Notes: a model not told the origin generated them from the sequence alone. 64,000 bases of DNA from Streptomyces parvus (GCF_014648875.1 NZ_BMRY01000005.1:62001-126000); one strand, 5' to 3'. Numbered from the stretch's first letter, positions 34,875-43,789 are shown. Program-made: numbers and translations.

Positions 34875-35819
34875 TCAGCCCGCCGCGCTCCACGCGATGC
34901 CGTCCAGGATGTCGTGCTCGCTCACGACGACCTCGTGGGCTCCCGTCCGCTCCATCACCGCGAGCAGGACGAGCGCCCCGGCCCCGATCACGTCGACCCG
35001 GCCCGGGTGCATCACGGGGATCGCGGCGCGCTCCTCGTGCGTCGAGCGCAGCAGGTGCTCGGTGATCGCGCGGACCTGGCCGCGGGAGACCCGGGAGTGG
35101 TGGATCGCCCCGGAGTCGTACTCCGCCAGCTCCAGCGCGATCCCGGCGACCGTGGTGACGGTGCCCGCGAGGCCGACGAGCGTGCCCGCCCCGGTGAGCG
35201 GCACGGTCTTCTCGGCGATGTCGAGGGCGGCGTCGATGTCCGCGCGGATCGCGGCGGCCCGCTCGTGGCTCGGCGGGTCCATGACGGCCCCGTCCACCAC
35301 GAGGTGGCGCTCCGTCATCCGTACGCAGCCGATGTCGACGGACCGGGCCGCCTCCACCTGGTCCGAGCCGAGGACGAACTCGGTGGAGCCGCCGCCGATG
35401 TCGACGACCAGGTACGGCTTCGTCAGATGGTCGCTGCCGGCCAGTTCCTTGGTGGCCCCGTCGAAGGAGAGCTGGGCCTCCTGGTCGCCGGTGATCACCT
35501 CGGGCTCGACGCCCAGGATGTCCCGCACCCCGGCCACGAACTCGGCGCTGTTCTCGGCGTCGCGGGAGGCGGAGGTGGCGACGAAGCGGATCCGCTCCGC
35601 GCCGAGCTCCTCGATCGCGGCGGCGTACGCGCGGCAGGCCGCGAAGGTCCGCTCCAGCGCCTCGGGGGCGAGCCGGCCGGTCCGGTCGACGTCCTGGCCG
35701 AGGCGGACGATCGTCATCCGCCGGTCCAGCTCGGTGAAGGAGCCGGTGGCGGGGTCGACGTCGGCGACGAGGAGCCGGATGGAGTTGGTGCCGCAGTCGA
35801 CGGCGGCGACCCGGGTCAC
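34875..35819 (-). CDS. Ppx/GppA-family exopolyphosphatase
   Basis: 314 residues from GTG 35819, overlapping the DUF501 stop (GTGA). ASKHA-fold phosphatase: P-loop 1 is AAVDCGTNSIRLLVADV, and the second phosphate motif is VVDIGGGSTEFVLGS. The catalytic-type Glu lies in GDQEAQLSFDGA. It is short, with only the N-terminal two ASKHA subdomains, as in the actinobacterial Ppx1-like proteins. It hydrolyses polyphosphate or pppGpp; which one is not visible. Part of a minus-strand string eno - ftsB-like - DUF501 - ppx. Confidence 0.92.
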   Translation of the reverse strand: MTRVAAVDCGTNSIRLLVADVDPATGSFTELDRRMTIVRLGQDVDRTGRLAPEALERTFAACRAYAAAIEELGAERIRFVATSASRDAENSAEFVAGVRDILGVEPEVITGDQEAQLSFDGATKELAGSDHLTKPYLVVDIGGGSTEFVLGSDQVEAARSVDIGCVRMTERHLVVDGAVMDPPSHERAAAIRADIDAALDIAEKTVPLTGAGTLVGLAGTVTTVAGIALELAEYDSGAIHHSRVSRGQVRAITEHLLRSTHEERAAIPVMHPGRVDVIGAGALVLLAVMERTGAHEVVVSEHDILDGIAWSAAG

Positions 35820-36430
35820 GCGCCCTTCCCGTCGGCGGGGCCGTCCAGCGGGCGGAAGGCGAAGTGGCCCTCGTCCCCCTCGTCGACCGTCCACCCGTCG
35901 TCCTCGCCCGTCGGCGCGCACGGCGCGACACAGGGGCCCTTGGCCCACCACTCGGGCAGCATCGCGATGGCCTCGTCGCCCAGCGGGTTGACCCCGGGCC
36001 CGGCGGCCAGCGAGTGGCCGACCAGGACGTGCAGGCACTTCACCCGGTCCGGCATGCCGCCCGCGCTCGGGAAGCCCTCCAGGACCTCGATGGCGTCGCG
36101 GCGGGTGATGTAGTCCTCGTGCGCGGCCCGGTAGGCCTTCGCCAGCTCCGGGTCGGTCCCCAGACGGGCCGTCATCTCCTTCATGACCCCGTTGGCCTCC
36201 AGCGTGCCGATCGCCGAGGCCGCCCGGGGGCAGGTCAGGTAGTACGTCGTCGGGAACGGCGTGCCGTCCTCCAGACGGGGCTGGGTCTCCACCACGTCCG
36301 GGTTGCCGCACGGGCAGCGGTGCGCGATGGCGCGCAGACCGCGCGGCGGGCGGCCGAGCTGCTGCTCGAACGCGGCGATGTCCGCGTCGGTGGGCTTGGT
36401 GGACTCGGTCTGCGGAGGGGGCGTTTCCAT
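35816..36430 (-). CDS. DUF501 family protein
   Basis: 204 residues, ATG at 36430. Conserved DUF501 blocks: FEQQLGRPPRGLRAIAHRCPCGNPDVVETQPRLE at the N-terminus, FPTTYYLTCPRAASAIGTLEANGVM, and later AGGMPDRVKCLHVLVGHSLAAGPG, with several conserved Cys and His that could bind metal. Function is unknown. In actinobacteria the family is typically found between the FtsB/DivIC-like gene and ppx, as here, and it overlaps ppx by 4 nt. Confidence 0.93.
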   Translation of the reverse strand: METPPPQTESTKPTDADIAAFEQQLGRPPRGLRAIAHRCPCGNPDVVETQPRLEDGTPFPTTYYLTCPRAASAIGTLEANGVMKEMTARLGTDPELAKAYRAAHEDYITRRDAIEVLEGFPSAGGMPDRVKCLHVLVGHSLAAGPGVNPLGDEAIAMLPEWWAKGPCVAPCAPTGEDDGWTVDEGDEGHFAFRPLDGPADGKGA

Positions 36431-36478
36431 GCCTGCCTTGGTTCTGCTCGAAGCTCGTTGAGGGGGTCGCGGGTCCGG

Positions 36479-36958
36479 TCAGCCGCGGTCGTCACGGTCG
36501 GCGCTGTCCACGCCGTCCCAGAGGTTGGAGTGCCAAGGGCGGTCGCTCGCCCCGGGCTCCGACCGACGGTCCTTCGCCGCGTCGGGGTCGGCCACGGTGT
36601 AGCCGGTCTCCCCGGGAAGTACGTAATGCAGGTGCTGGCGGGCCAGACGCATGATGTACGCGTCGTCCTGGAGCCGCGCCTTCTCGTCCCGCAGCTCCTC
36701 GGTGCGCCGCTGCGCCTCCTGCGAGAGCCGCTCCTGCTCGGCGATCTCGTCGCGCTGGGAGACGTACTGCCGCATCGGATAGGCGAGCGCCACCACCAGG
36801 GAGCAGACCACCAGCGCCAGGAACGCGGCCCGGCCGGTGAGCCGGGAGCGGCGGGCCTGGCGGCGGTTCTGGGACCGGTACACGCGGGCCGCGGTCTGCT
36901 CGCCGAGCAGCCGCAGCCTGGTCGCGGTGGAGAACCGGTCGCGGTCCTTCCCGGCCAT
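36479..36958 (-). CDS. FtsB/DivIC-family septum formation initiator
   Basis: 159 residues from ATG 36958 with a GGGGAGG/GGGGAG ribosome region. A basic cytoplasmic N-terminus (about 1-43) precedes one transmembrane helix (AAFLALVVCSLVVALAYPM) and an extracytoplasmic coiled coil (QRDEIAEQERLSQEAQRRTEELRDEKARL). The conserved ARQHLHYVLPGETGYTV box follows, then a short disordered tail. FtsB/DivIC partners FtsL and FtsQ/DivIB in the divisome. It sits 94 nt downstream of eno, a conserved actinobacterial arrangement. Confidence 0.92.
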   Translation of the reverse strand: MAGKDRDRFSTATRLRLLGEQTAARVYRSQNRRQARRSRLTGRAAFLALVVCSLVVALAYPMRQYVSQRDEIAEQERLSQEAQRRTEELRDEKARLQDDAYIMRLARQHLHYVLPGETGYTVADPDAAKDRRSEPGASDRPWHSNLWDGVDSADRDDRG

Positions 36959-37052
36959 GTCTCCCCGCCTCCCCATCACATACGTCCGTCCCCGCACACG
37001 GTACGGGACCGGGTGCGGGGACGGGCGGAGGCCACCGACTTGACGCTGCGGG

Positions 37053-38333
37053 TCAGCCCTTGAAGCGCGGGAAGGCGGAGCGGCCCGCGTACACCGCGGC
37101 GTCGTCGAGGATCTCCTCGATGCGCAGCAGCTGGTTGTACTTGGCGACGCGGTCCGAGCGGGCCGGGGCGCCGGTCTTGATCTGGCCGCAGTTCACGGCG
37201 ACGGCGAGGTCGGCGATGGTGACGTCCTCGGTCTCGCCGGAGCGGTGCGACATCATGCACTTGAAGCCGTTGCGCTGGGCCAGCTCGACGGCGTCCAGGG
37301 TCTCGGTCAGCGAACCGATCTGGTTGACCTTGACGAGCAGGGCGTTGGCGGAGCCCTCCTCGATGCCGCGGGCCAGGCGCTCGGGGTTGGTGACGAAGAG
37401 GTCGTCGCCGACGATCTGCACCTTGGAGCCGATGCGGTCGGTGATGACCTTCCAGCCGGCCCAGTCGTCCTCGTACAGCGGGTCCTCGATGGAGACCAGC
37501 GGGTACGCGGAGACGAGCTCCTCGTAGTACTCGGTCATCTCGGCGGCCGAGCGGGACTTGCCCTCGAACTCGTAGACGCCGTCCTTGTAGAACTCGGACG
37601 CGGCGACGTCGAGCGCGAGCGCGATGTCGCGGCCCGGGACGTAGCCGGCCTCCTTGATGGCCTCGACGATGAGGTCCAGGGCGGCGCGGTTGGACTCCAG
37701 GTTCGGGGCGAAGCCGCCCTCGTCGCCGAGTCCGGTGGACAGGCCCTTGGTCTTGAGGACCTTCTTCAGCGTGTGGTAGATCTCCGCGCCCCAGCGCAGG
37801 GCCTCGGAGAAGGACTCCGCGCCGATCGGGGCGATCATGAACTCCTGGATGTCCACGTTGGAGTCGGCGTGCGAGCCGCCGTTCAGGATGTTCATCATCG
37901 GAACGGGCAGCAGGTGCGCGTTCGGGCCGCCGAGGTAGCGGAAGAGCGGCAGGTCGGACGCCTCGGAGGCGGCGTGCGCGACGGCCAGCGAGACGCCGAG
38001 GATGGCGTTCGCGCCGAGCGAGGCCTTGTTCTCGGTGGCGTCCAGGTCGAACATCGCCTGGTCGATGAGGCGCTGCTCGGTGGCGTCGTACCCGACGAGC
38101 TCCGGGCCGATCTGCTCGATGACGGCGAGGACGGCCTTCTCGACGCCCTTGCCCTGGTAGCGGTTGGGGTCACCGTCGCGAAGCTCGATGGCCTCGAACG
38201 CACCGGTGGAGGCGCCGGACGGAACGGCAGCACGGCCCGTGCTGCCGTCGTCGAGGCCGACCTCGACCTCGACCGTGGGGTTGCCCCGGGAGTCGAGGAT
38301 TTCCCTGGCTACGACGACGTCGATGGACGGCAC
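37053..38333 (-). CDS. eno: Enolase
   Basis: Converts 2-phosphoglycerate to phosphoenolpyruvate in glycolysis, Mg-dependent. 426 residues from GTG 38333 (VPSIDVVVAREILDSRGNPTVEVEV), with AAGGAG upstream. Conserved blocks: VPSGASTGAFEAIELRDGD, GGSHADSNVDIQEFMIAP, EDPLYEDDWAGW and the catalytic Lys region LLVKVNQIGSLTETLDAV, then MSHRSGETED. Full family length. Confidence 0.98.
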   Translation of the reverse strand: MPSIDVVVAREILDSRGNPTVEVEVGLDDGSTGRAAVPSGASTGAFEAIELRDGDPNRYQGKGVEKAVLAVIEQIGPELVGYDATEQRLIDQAMFDLDATENKASLGANAILGVSLAVAHAASEASDLPLFRYLGGPNAHLLPVPMMNILNGGSHADSNVDIQEFMIAPIGAESFSEALRWGAEIYHTLKKVLKTKGLSTGLGDEGGFAPNLESNRAALDLIVEAIKEAGYVPGRDIALALDVAASEFYKDGVYEFEGKSRSAAEMTEYYEELVSAYPLVSIEDPLYEDDWAGWKVITDRIGSKVQIVGDDLFVTNPERLARGIEEGSANALLVKVNQIGSLTETLDAVELAQRNGFKCMMSHRSGETEDVTIADLAVAVNCGQIKTGAPARSDRVAKYNQLLRIEEILDDAAVYAGRSAFPRFKG

Positions 38334-38557
38334 GAGGCATCTCCTTCTGGGATCTGACACTGGTTGTGCAGGGTCACTGTGGCCTTGCGACCCGAGCCTA
38401 TCCGGCCCGGCCGCGTCCGTCGGCCGCCCGCCCGCCTCCTGGGACGAAAAAGGACCCAAGGGCCTGCATAACGGGACAGAACTCTAGATATCTACTGGTC
38501 GGTAACAACAAGAGGTGAACGCAACCGCGCTCATCCGCGGCCTCTCCCGACGAAGAA

Positions 38558-38598
38558 CCCGGCCCGGCGCGCAGGGGGGAAGAGCGCGCCGGGCCGGG
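38558..38598 (-). terminator. Intrinsic terminator of rpfA
   Basis: Perfect 15-bp stem (38558-38572 with 38584-38598), 11-nt loop, 58 nt past the rpfA stop. A smaller hairpin (38631-38648) precedes it. Confidence 0.8.
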
Positions 38599-38656
38599 AA
38601 GCCGTGCGAGGAGGGGTGCCGCCGGACACCTCTCCTCCGGGGAGGAGAGACGGCGA

Positions 38657-39364
38657 TTACTTCAGGTGGAGCTGCTGGCCCGGGAAGATCAGGTCCGCGT
38701 CCTCGACGATGTCGTCGTTGAGCTTGAAGAGCTTGCTCCAGCCGCCCTTGACGCCTTCCTTGTCAGCGATCTTGCTCAGGGTGTCGCCGGCCTTGACCTT
38801 GTACTCGCCGTCACCCTTCTTGACCTTCTCGCCGGTCGGCGTGGTGACGGTCTTCTTGCTCTCAGCCTTGGGCGCCTCGCGCTGCTCGCTGCGCGTGGTG
38901 GGCTGCTCGGCCTGGCGCTGGGGCTGCGCCTGCTCGGGCTTGCTCTCGGACTGGCCGGAGCCGCCGGGGTTCACGCCCGGGTCCACACCGTCGTTGGTGA
39001 GGCCGCCGGCGCCGGCGCAGGCCCAGGCACCCGGCCCCTGCATGTCGAGGAGCTTCTCGGCGGTGGCGATCTGCTGGTCCTTGGAGGCCAGGTCGGCGCG
39101 CGCGGCGTACTGCGTACCGCCGGCGGCGGCCCAGCTGGACTGCGAGAACTGCAGTCCGCCGTAGTAGCCGTTGCCGGTGTTGATGGACCAGTTGCCGCCG
39201 GACTCGCACTGGGCGACGGCGTCCCAGGTCTCGACGGAGGCGGCGGAAGCGTTGGTCGCGCCCATCAGCGGGACGGCGACGGCGGCACCGGTGACACCCG
39301 CGAGGGTGGCGATGCGGGTGGCCTTGGACGGGCGGCGGTGCTTGCCCTTGCTGTTCAGCAGCAT
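38657..39364 (-). CDS. rpfA: Resuscitation-promoting factor RpfA (Rpf + LysM)
   Basis: Secreted muralytic enzyme that promotes germination and regrowth by cutting peptidoglycan. 235 residues, ATG 39364 with a GAGGAGA ribosome site. Signal peptide about 1-42 (ATNASAAS). The Rpf domain (about 43-120) has the catalytic-type Glu in WDAVAQCESGGNW and NTGNGYYGGLQFSQSSWAAAG. A Gln/Glu/Lys/Thr-rich linker leads to a C-terminal LysM domain (about 187-234; YKVKAGDTLSKIADKEGV). Its 5' leader is a c-di-AMP-type riboswitch, as known for S. coelicolor rpfA. Confidence 0.95.
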   Translation of the reverse strand: MLLNSKGKHRRPSKATRIATLAGVTGAAVAVPLMGATNASAASVETWDAVAQCESGGNWSINTGNGYYGGLQFSQSSWAAAGGTQYAARADLASKDQQIATAEKLLDMQGPGAWACAGAGGLTNDGVDPGVNPGGSGQSESKPEQAQPQRQAEQPTTRSEQREAPKAESKKTVTTPTGEKVKKGDGEYKVKAGDTLSKIADKEGVKGGWSKLFKLNDDIVEDADLIFPGQQLHLK

Positions 39365-39380
39365 GGAACGAATCTCCTCA

Positions 39381-39582
39381 CCGACGCCTACGAGGTGAGC
39401 TGTCGGGTTCGGGCTGATGAGTTGCCCGGCCGTGCGTCCTTGCGCACGGCTTCACCCCTAGCCGGTCCCGTACGCCCCCTCGGAGGGGGCCGTGCGGACC
39501 CGGCGGCCTACCTGGGTCCCCCGCTCCTGCCTACGGCGCTTACGCGTCTGTTCCCTTCGACCGACGGCAGGATTCGGCGTGA
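39381..39582 (-). promoter_or_regulatory. ydaO-type c-di-AMP riboswitch upstream of rpfA
   Basis: The minus-strand leader carries hallmark ydaO blocks in order: CGCCGAATCCTGCCG, then GGCAGGAGCGGGGGACCCA, then GGGGTGAAG, and finally CCCGACAGCTCACCTCGTAGG, 17-38 nt before rpfA. Several stems are visible, e.g. CCGTGCG/CGCACGG. In this class c-di-AMP binding lowers expression. Boundaries are approximate. Confidence 0.85.
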
Positions 39583-39836
39583 CGGTCGACGGGGCCCGCG
39601 GTGCGAGCGGGTTAGACCGTAAACACAGGCAACCCCGACATTCAAAGACGGACATAGGGGGCAATAGGCTCGAACTCGCGGCGACCAGCGAGCTGTTTCC
39701 GCAGGTCGGGGGTGATGTGCGCGAATGGACCGGAAGAGGCGCGTGAGTTGAAGCAAAGAGACCCATGTCTCACTTACGCAAAGTGGACATAGGCCTCTTA
39801 ACTGCCTCTACTTTCGGGGCTTTTTCCCGAATTGAA

Positions 39837-40892
39837 TCAGTTGGCGGCTGGCGCCTCGGCGGACTCATCGGCGTCCTGCGGCGTGGACCGGTCGGCGTCC
39901 CGGTCCTGGCCCTGCTCAAGCCCCAGATCCAGGTTCTGGCCGGGCAGGATCAGGTCCGGGTCGGAGCCCAGGAGGTCCTTGTTGGTCTCGTACAGGCCGG
40001 TCCAGCCGCCGGGGAGTTCCTGGGCGTCGGCGATCGCCCAGAGGTTGTCGCCGGGCTGCACGGTGTACGCGCCGGGGGTCGCCGCACCGCCGTCCCGTGC
40101 GTCACCGTCGCCGCGCGAGGCATGCCGGCCGGATCCGCGCGGGCCGTCCTCCTGCCCCGACTCGGCCTCCTCGGGCGCGGGGGCGCCGCGGTGCTTGCCG
40201 CCCTTGCCCTGCGAGGCGTCGGGGACGGTGGAGGGGTCCGTGGCGTCGGGGGCGGTGGAGGACGGCGGGGTGGTGGGCGTCACCGAGGAGTCGGGGGCTT
40301 CACCGCCCTTCTCCGCGTCACCGCTGTCACCCTTGCCCGCCGGCTCACCCTTCTCACCCTCGCCGGCCTCATCACCCTTGTCGTTCTTGCCGGACTCATC
40401 GGCTTCACCGGACTTGCCGGATTCATCCGCTTCGTCGGGTGCGTCCGCTTCGTCGGTCGGGGTGGTCGTCGGGTCGGGGGCCGGCGAGGTGCCCGGGTCG
40501 ACGCCCGGCAGGCTGCCGTCCACCGCGAGACCCGAGATCACCGCACAGCTCGGCCACGCCTTGGGCCCCTGGTCGTCCAGGATCTTCTCGGCGACGGAGA
40601 TCTGCTGCGAGCGGCTGGCGAGGTCGGCGCGGGGCGCGAACTCCGTACCGCCGTACGCCGACCAGGTCTCCTGCGAGAGCTGGAGCCCGCCGTAGTAGCC
40701 GTTGCCGAGGTCGGCGCTCCACATTCCGCCGCTCTCGCACTCCGCGACCCGGTCCCAGGTGGTGGCCTCGGCGGCGGTCGCGCCGCTCGCCCCGAGCAGC
40801 GGGATGGCGATGGCCGATCCCGTCACCCCGGCGGCGACAACAATGGCGGGTGCCTGGCGAGGGCGGCGGTGTCTGCCGTTCGCGGAGCCCAT
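39837..40892 (-). CDS. Second Rpf-domain secreted protein with LysM
   Basis: 351 residues from ATG 40892. Signal peptide (about 1-41; GATAAEATT). The Rpf domain (about 42-120) has WDRVAECESGGMWSADLGNGYYGGLQLSQETW, homologous to RpfA. A long, very acidic and Pro/Gly/Ser-rich linker (about 130-280; DEADAPDEADESGKSGEADE-type repeats) leads to a LysM domain (about 288-335; YTVQPGDNLWAIADAQELPGG). It ends with an Asp/Glu-rich tail. The leader lacks the riboswitch seen at rpfA, so its control differs. Probably a wall-binding muralytic enzyme. Confidence 0.92.
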   Translation of the reverse strand: MGSANGRHRRPRQAPAIVVAAGVTGSAIAIPLLGASGATAAEATTWDRVAECESGGMWSADLGNGYYGGLQLSQETWSAYGGTEFAPRADLASRSQQISVAEKILDDQGPKAWPSCAVISGLAVDGSLPGVDPGTSPAPDPTTTPTDEADAPDEADESGKSGEADESGKNDKGDEAGEGEKGEPAGKGDSGDAEKGGEAPDSSVTPTTPPSSTAPDATDPSTVPDASQGKGGKHRGAPAPEEAESGQEDGPRGSGRHASRGDGDARDGGAATPGAYTVQPGDNLWAIADAQELPGGWTGLYETNKDLLGSDPDLILPGQNLDLGLEQGQDRDADRSTPQDADESAEAPAAN

Positions 40893-41068
40893 GGGTATGC
40901 CTTCCGTGCGACTGACAAGCGAGTGACCTGAGCGCCGCGCAGCGGGATTCCGTGCCTGCGTCGGCGCACAAGTGACGCGTGAGCAACGTGCGACCGACGC
41001 GTCGAACCGTGAACCTAGCGGGACTCGAACGTGTGTCACAAGTCGATGCAGCGCAGATCACGTGAAAG

Positions 41069-41278
41069 TCACAGAGTTGACAGTGCGTCACTTTTTTCGG
41101 AACGGTTTCCCGGCTCGAACTCGACCGGAAGGGTGCGCAGTCCACGCATGATGAGCCCGCCGCGCCAGCGCAAATCGGTAGGTTCTTCCGCAAGTCGCAG
41201 GTCAGGAAGGCGTCTCAGGAGTGTGGCGAGCGCGGTCTGCCCTTCCAGCCGGGCCGGATCAGCCCACGGTTGCGTCAC
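41069..41278 (-). pseudogene. Cytochrome P450 3'-end remnant
   Basis: Encodes only the last part of a P450. From 41254 down to 41117 it reads ARLEGQTALATLLRRLPDLRL..., identical at 40 of 46 residues to the C-terminus of the intact P450 at 44876-45013, but in the opposite orientation. Everything upstream of ARLEG, including the haem-binding loop, is missing, and sequence before it is unrelated. It could not make an enzyme. It lies between the second rpf gene and the serine recombinase, suggesting a past rearrangement. Confidence 0.85.
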
Positions 41279-41352
41279 ACCATGTCGCGAGCTTCACCGG
41301 CCGGCCGAGCGGAGCAGCCCCGATCCAGTGACCAGCAGCGCGCTCTCCTCAT

Positions 41353-43461
41353 CTACGGCAGGGGGTACGCATCGCCGCCGATGAGGTTGACCGTCGTTTC
41401 AAACTCCATCCGACCAGCAGAGGGAAGGTGGACATGGCCAGGCATGTCCACCTTGACCGCATCGCGATCAGGGGTCAGGTTCTCCCTCTTGCCCTGGGGC
41501 GCCTCGCACCGCACCTCCGCGAGCAGCCCTACACCGAGCCGACCGGTGATCGTGAGCGTGGGAAGGGCGGGCCTGCGGTACGCCTCCACTCCCTTCTTGT
41601 CCGCGCCGAGAACCTGCATGACCTCGGGCCAGGCCCCCTTTTGCCACCACGTGAGCTGGCGCGACCGCATGGGGTCGATCGGCCCCCAGTCGAGGGGCAT
41701 GCCGCTCCACGCAAGGCCGCGCCGAAGGCGGTGGAGCATGCCGCAGAACTGCGCACGGATGTCGTACTCCGTGGTGAAGTGCTGCTTCGCCTTCCCGTGG
41801 AAGAAGGTGCGGAGGACGGCGAGAACCGTCTCCCATTCCGCGTCCGTCGGGTCCGGAGGAACGAGAGTGCCGGTCTCCCAGTGCCACTGGCTCACTGCGC
41901 ACTTGACGCCGGGCTTCAATGTGTTCTCCATCGTGCCGGGGGCGACCCTGATGTTGAACATGTCGAAAACTTCCCGGCGCTCCTCCAGCGTCATCGTTCC
42001 AGGGTGCTCGCGGGCACCGTTCGCGATGCCGAAGAGGTTGTGCGCCTGGCGCTCATGCGCGCTGTACGCCTCCAGCCACTGCTCCGCGCACTTCTTCTGC
42101 TTCCGGAACTCCTCGAGTTCCTGTTGCATCTCCTTGACCGACGCCTTGAGGACGGCGGGATCGACCCCGGCCCTGATGTACTCGGGCACCTTCCGGTTGA
42201 TGAGGTCTTCCTGGGTCGCGATTCTCGTGTCGAACTCGGTGACCCTCTCCAGGTACTTCGCCCTGTCACCCGGCAGGCTGCCGGCCCACTCGGCTGCCAT
42301 CGCGCGAAGGCCTCCTCCATCCTTCATGAGCCTGGCCAGTTCCCCCCAGACAACACCCTCGATCCCATCTGCGTTGAAGTGCGGCTCGCCGCAGGATCCT
42401 TCCTTGCCGGTCGTCCCCCTGCAACGGTAGGCGCGCGCTTCCCCGCTCCGACCGGCACCTGTGTAGACCTCGCCGCACTGGCCGTCGATGCGTCCGCTGA
42501 GTGGGTAGACCTGATCCTTGCTGCGGCCGTTCTGGAAGCCGATCTTCTTGAGCCGCTCCATGAGGACCCTGGTGCGCTCCTCACTGAAGATGGGCGGAAC
42601 ACCGATCTTCAGCGGGTCGCCATGAACCGGAGTGCCGTCCTCGCGGCGCAGGGTCGTGTTCCTGCCGTTGCCCCTGCCCGTCTTCCGATAGACCACGTAA
42701 CCGTCGTGGATGGTTTCGCTCCAGAGGCGGTTACGCAGATTCCCGACGGTCCAGGGCACGCCGCTGCGAGTGAACAGCTTGCGCAAATTGAGCTCGTCGC
42801 ATGCCTTGGTGTAGTTCATGCGCTGGTCGACGATGAGATCGACGGCCGTGGAAAGCACCATGGACTCGTGGTCGTCGGTGACGAGAACACTGAACTTCTT
42901 CCGGCGCTTGCCGACCCAGGTGGTGTCCTGGGCAATCCTGTATCCGTAGGGAGCGGGGCCACCTGGCCAGCCGCCATAACTGATCTTCAGCTCACGACCG
43001 GCAAGGGTGCGCTCCTTGATACGCAGCCACTCCATCTCGGAAAGAGTGACGTACCGCATGAATTGGGACCAGCCGACCTCGTTACTGGTGTCGATGCCCT
43101 CGGCGACCGAGACGAAGTAGATGCCGAGGTCTGCCATGTCCCAGGCCCACTGGTAGGCGGCGCGGGCCGTGCGGCCGACGCGATCGACGTTGGGGACGAG
43201 GATGCGGTTGAAGTGCTGCTGGTGCGCGTCGCGGACCAGGCGGTCCATCTCAGGACGCCTCTCCAAAGCGCCGGAGACCGCTTCATCAACGTACTCGTCG
43301 TACACGGCGGCGTCAGGATGGCGGTCGAGCCAGCCATGGCAGATCTCGTCCTGAACTTCGAGACCGAAGCCAGAGAGCTGGTCCAGGGTCGAGACGCGGG
43401 CGTATTTCGCCACGATGATCGCGCCGGATTCAGATAAGCGCGAGCGTGCCACAATGGGCAT
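41353..43461 (-). CDS. Large serine recombinase/integrase with unusual C-terminal domain
   Basis: 702 residues from ATG 43461 with GGAGGACTGAAC upstream. Resolvase-type catalytic domain (about 16-160): YARVSTLDQ with nucleophile Ser-24, VDRVGRTAR and TLSEMEWLRIKERT. Recombinase domain about 165-280 (GGPAPYGYRI). Zinc-ribbon-like region with Cys-329, Cys-347, Cys-357 and His-361, then a coiled-coil stretch about 435-475. Residues about 537-620 look unlike ordinary serine integrases and resemble the N-terminal DNA-binding domain of IS5-type transposases (PTDAEWETVL, RLRRGLAWSGMPLDWGP, TWWQKGAWPEVMQVL). Leu-9 is a TTA codon (43435-43437). No excisionase, phage or conjugation genes accompany it. 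Confidence 0.9.
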   Translation of the reverse strand: MPIVARSRLSESGAIIVAKYARVSTLDQLSGFGLEVQDEICHGWLDRHPDAAVYDEYVDEAVSGALERRPEMDRLVRDAHQQHFNRILVPNVDRVGRTARAAYQWAWDMADLGIYFVSVAEGIDTSNEVGWSQFMRYVTLSEMEWLRIKERTLAGRELKISYGGWPGGPAPYGYRIAQDTTWVGKRRKKFSVLVTDDHESMVLSTAVDLIVDQRMNYTKACDELNLRKLFTRSGVPWTVGNLRNRLWSETIHDGYVVYRKTGRGNGRNTTLRREDGTPVHGDPLKIGVPPIFSEERTRVLMERLKKIGFQNGRSKDQVYPLSGRIDGQCGEVYTGAGRSGEARAYRCRGTTGKEGSCGEPHFNADGIEGVVWGELARLMKDGGGLRAMAAEWAGSLPGDRAKYLERVTEFDTRIATQEDLINRKVPEYIRAGVDPAVLKASVKEMQQELEEFRKQKKCAEQWLEAYSAHERQAHNLFGIANGAREHPGTMTLEERREVFDMFNIRVAPGTMENTLKPGVKCAVSQWHWETGTLVPPDPTDAEWETVLAVLRTFFHGKAKQHFTTEYDIRAQFCGMLHRLRRGLAWSGMPLDWGPIDPMRSRQLTWWQKGAWPEVMQVLGADKKGVEAYRRPALPTLTITGRLGVGLLAEVRCEAPQGKRENLTPDRDAVKVDMPGHVHLPSAGRMEFETTVNLIGGDAYPLP

Positions 43462-43571
43462 GTTCAGTCCTCCGAGACTGTTCCGTCCCCGGGGTGGTTG
43501 CACACCGCCGGGAAGGTTCCGGCCTCGTTGCGCTCGCTACAGCGCTCTGGGGCCGGTGCCGTTTCCGGGCA

Positions 43572-43592
43572 GGTTACCCCAGTTTGGTAACC
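43572..43592. promoter_or_regulatory. Perfect inverted repeat GGTTACC-N7-GGTAACC
   Basis: 7-bp arms (43572-43578 and 43586-43592) with a 7-nt spacer, in the divergent gap between recombinase and P450. It could be a regulator operator or part of a recombination site; the sequence does not say which. Confidence 0.55.
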
Positions 43593-43789
43593 CGAGGAGA
43601 ATTTCAGAAGTAGCCTGCGCTCTGCGGGCAGGAGTGGTAGTTCCTGCTCAGCCGACTGGATCGGGAAGCAGGTACAAGTCCCCCGTCGCGGCGGGACCCA
43701 GCCGAGGCAGGCGTGGATCCCCTCGTCGTCGAGATCTCAACGCCATGCCCGTGGCCCCTCCCCGTACAAGCGCCCGATACCGTCGCCAG

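Noticed and set aside
40893..41068. Riboswitch before the second rpf gene
   Set aside because: The GGCAGG...GGGGACC and GACAGCT...ACCTCGTAGG blocks seen at rpfA are missing.
41069..41278. Independent small gene of 69 codons
   Set aside because: It is the tail of a P450 without its haem loop and its ATG lies in unrelated sequence, so it was called a pseudogene.
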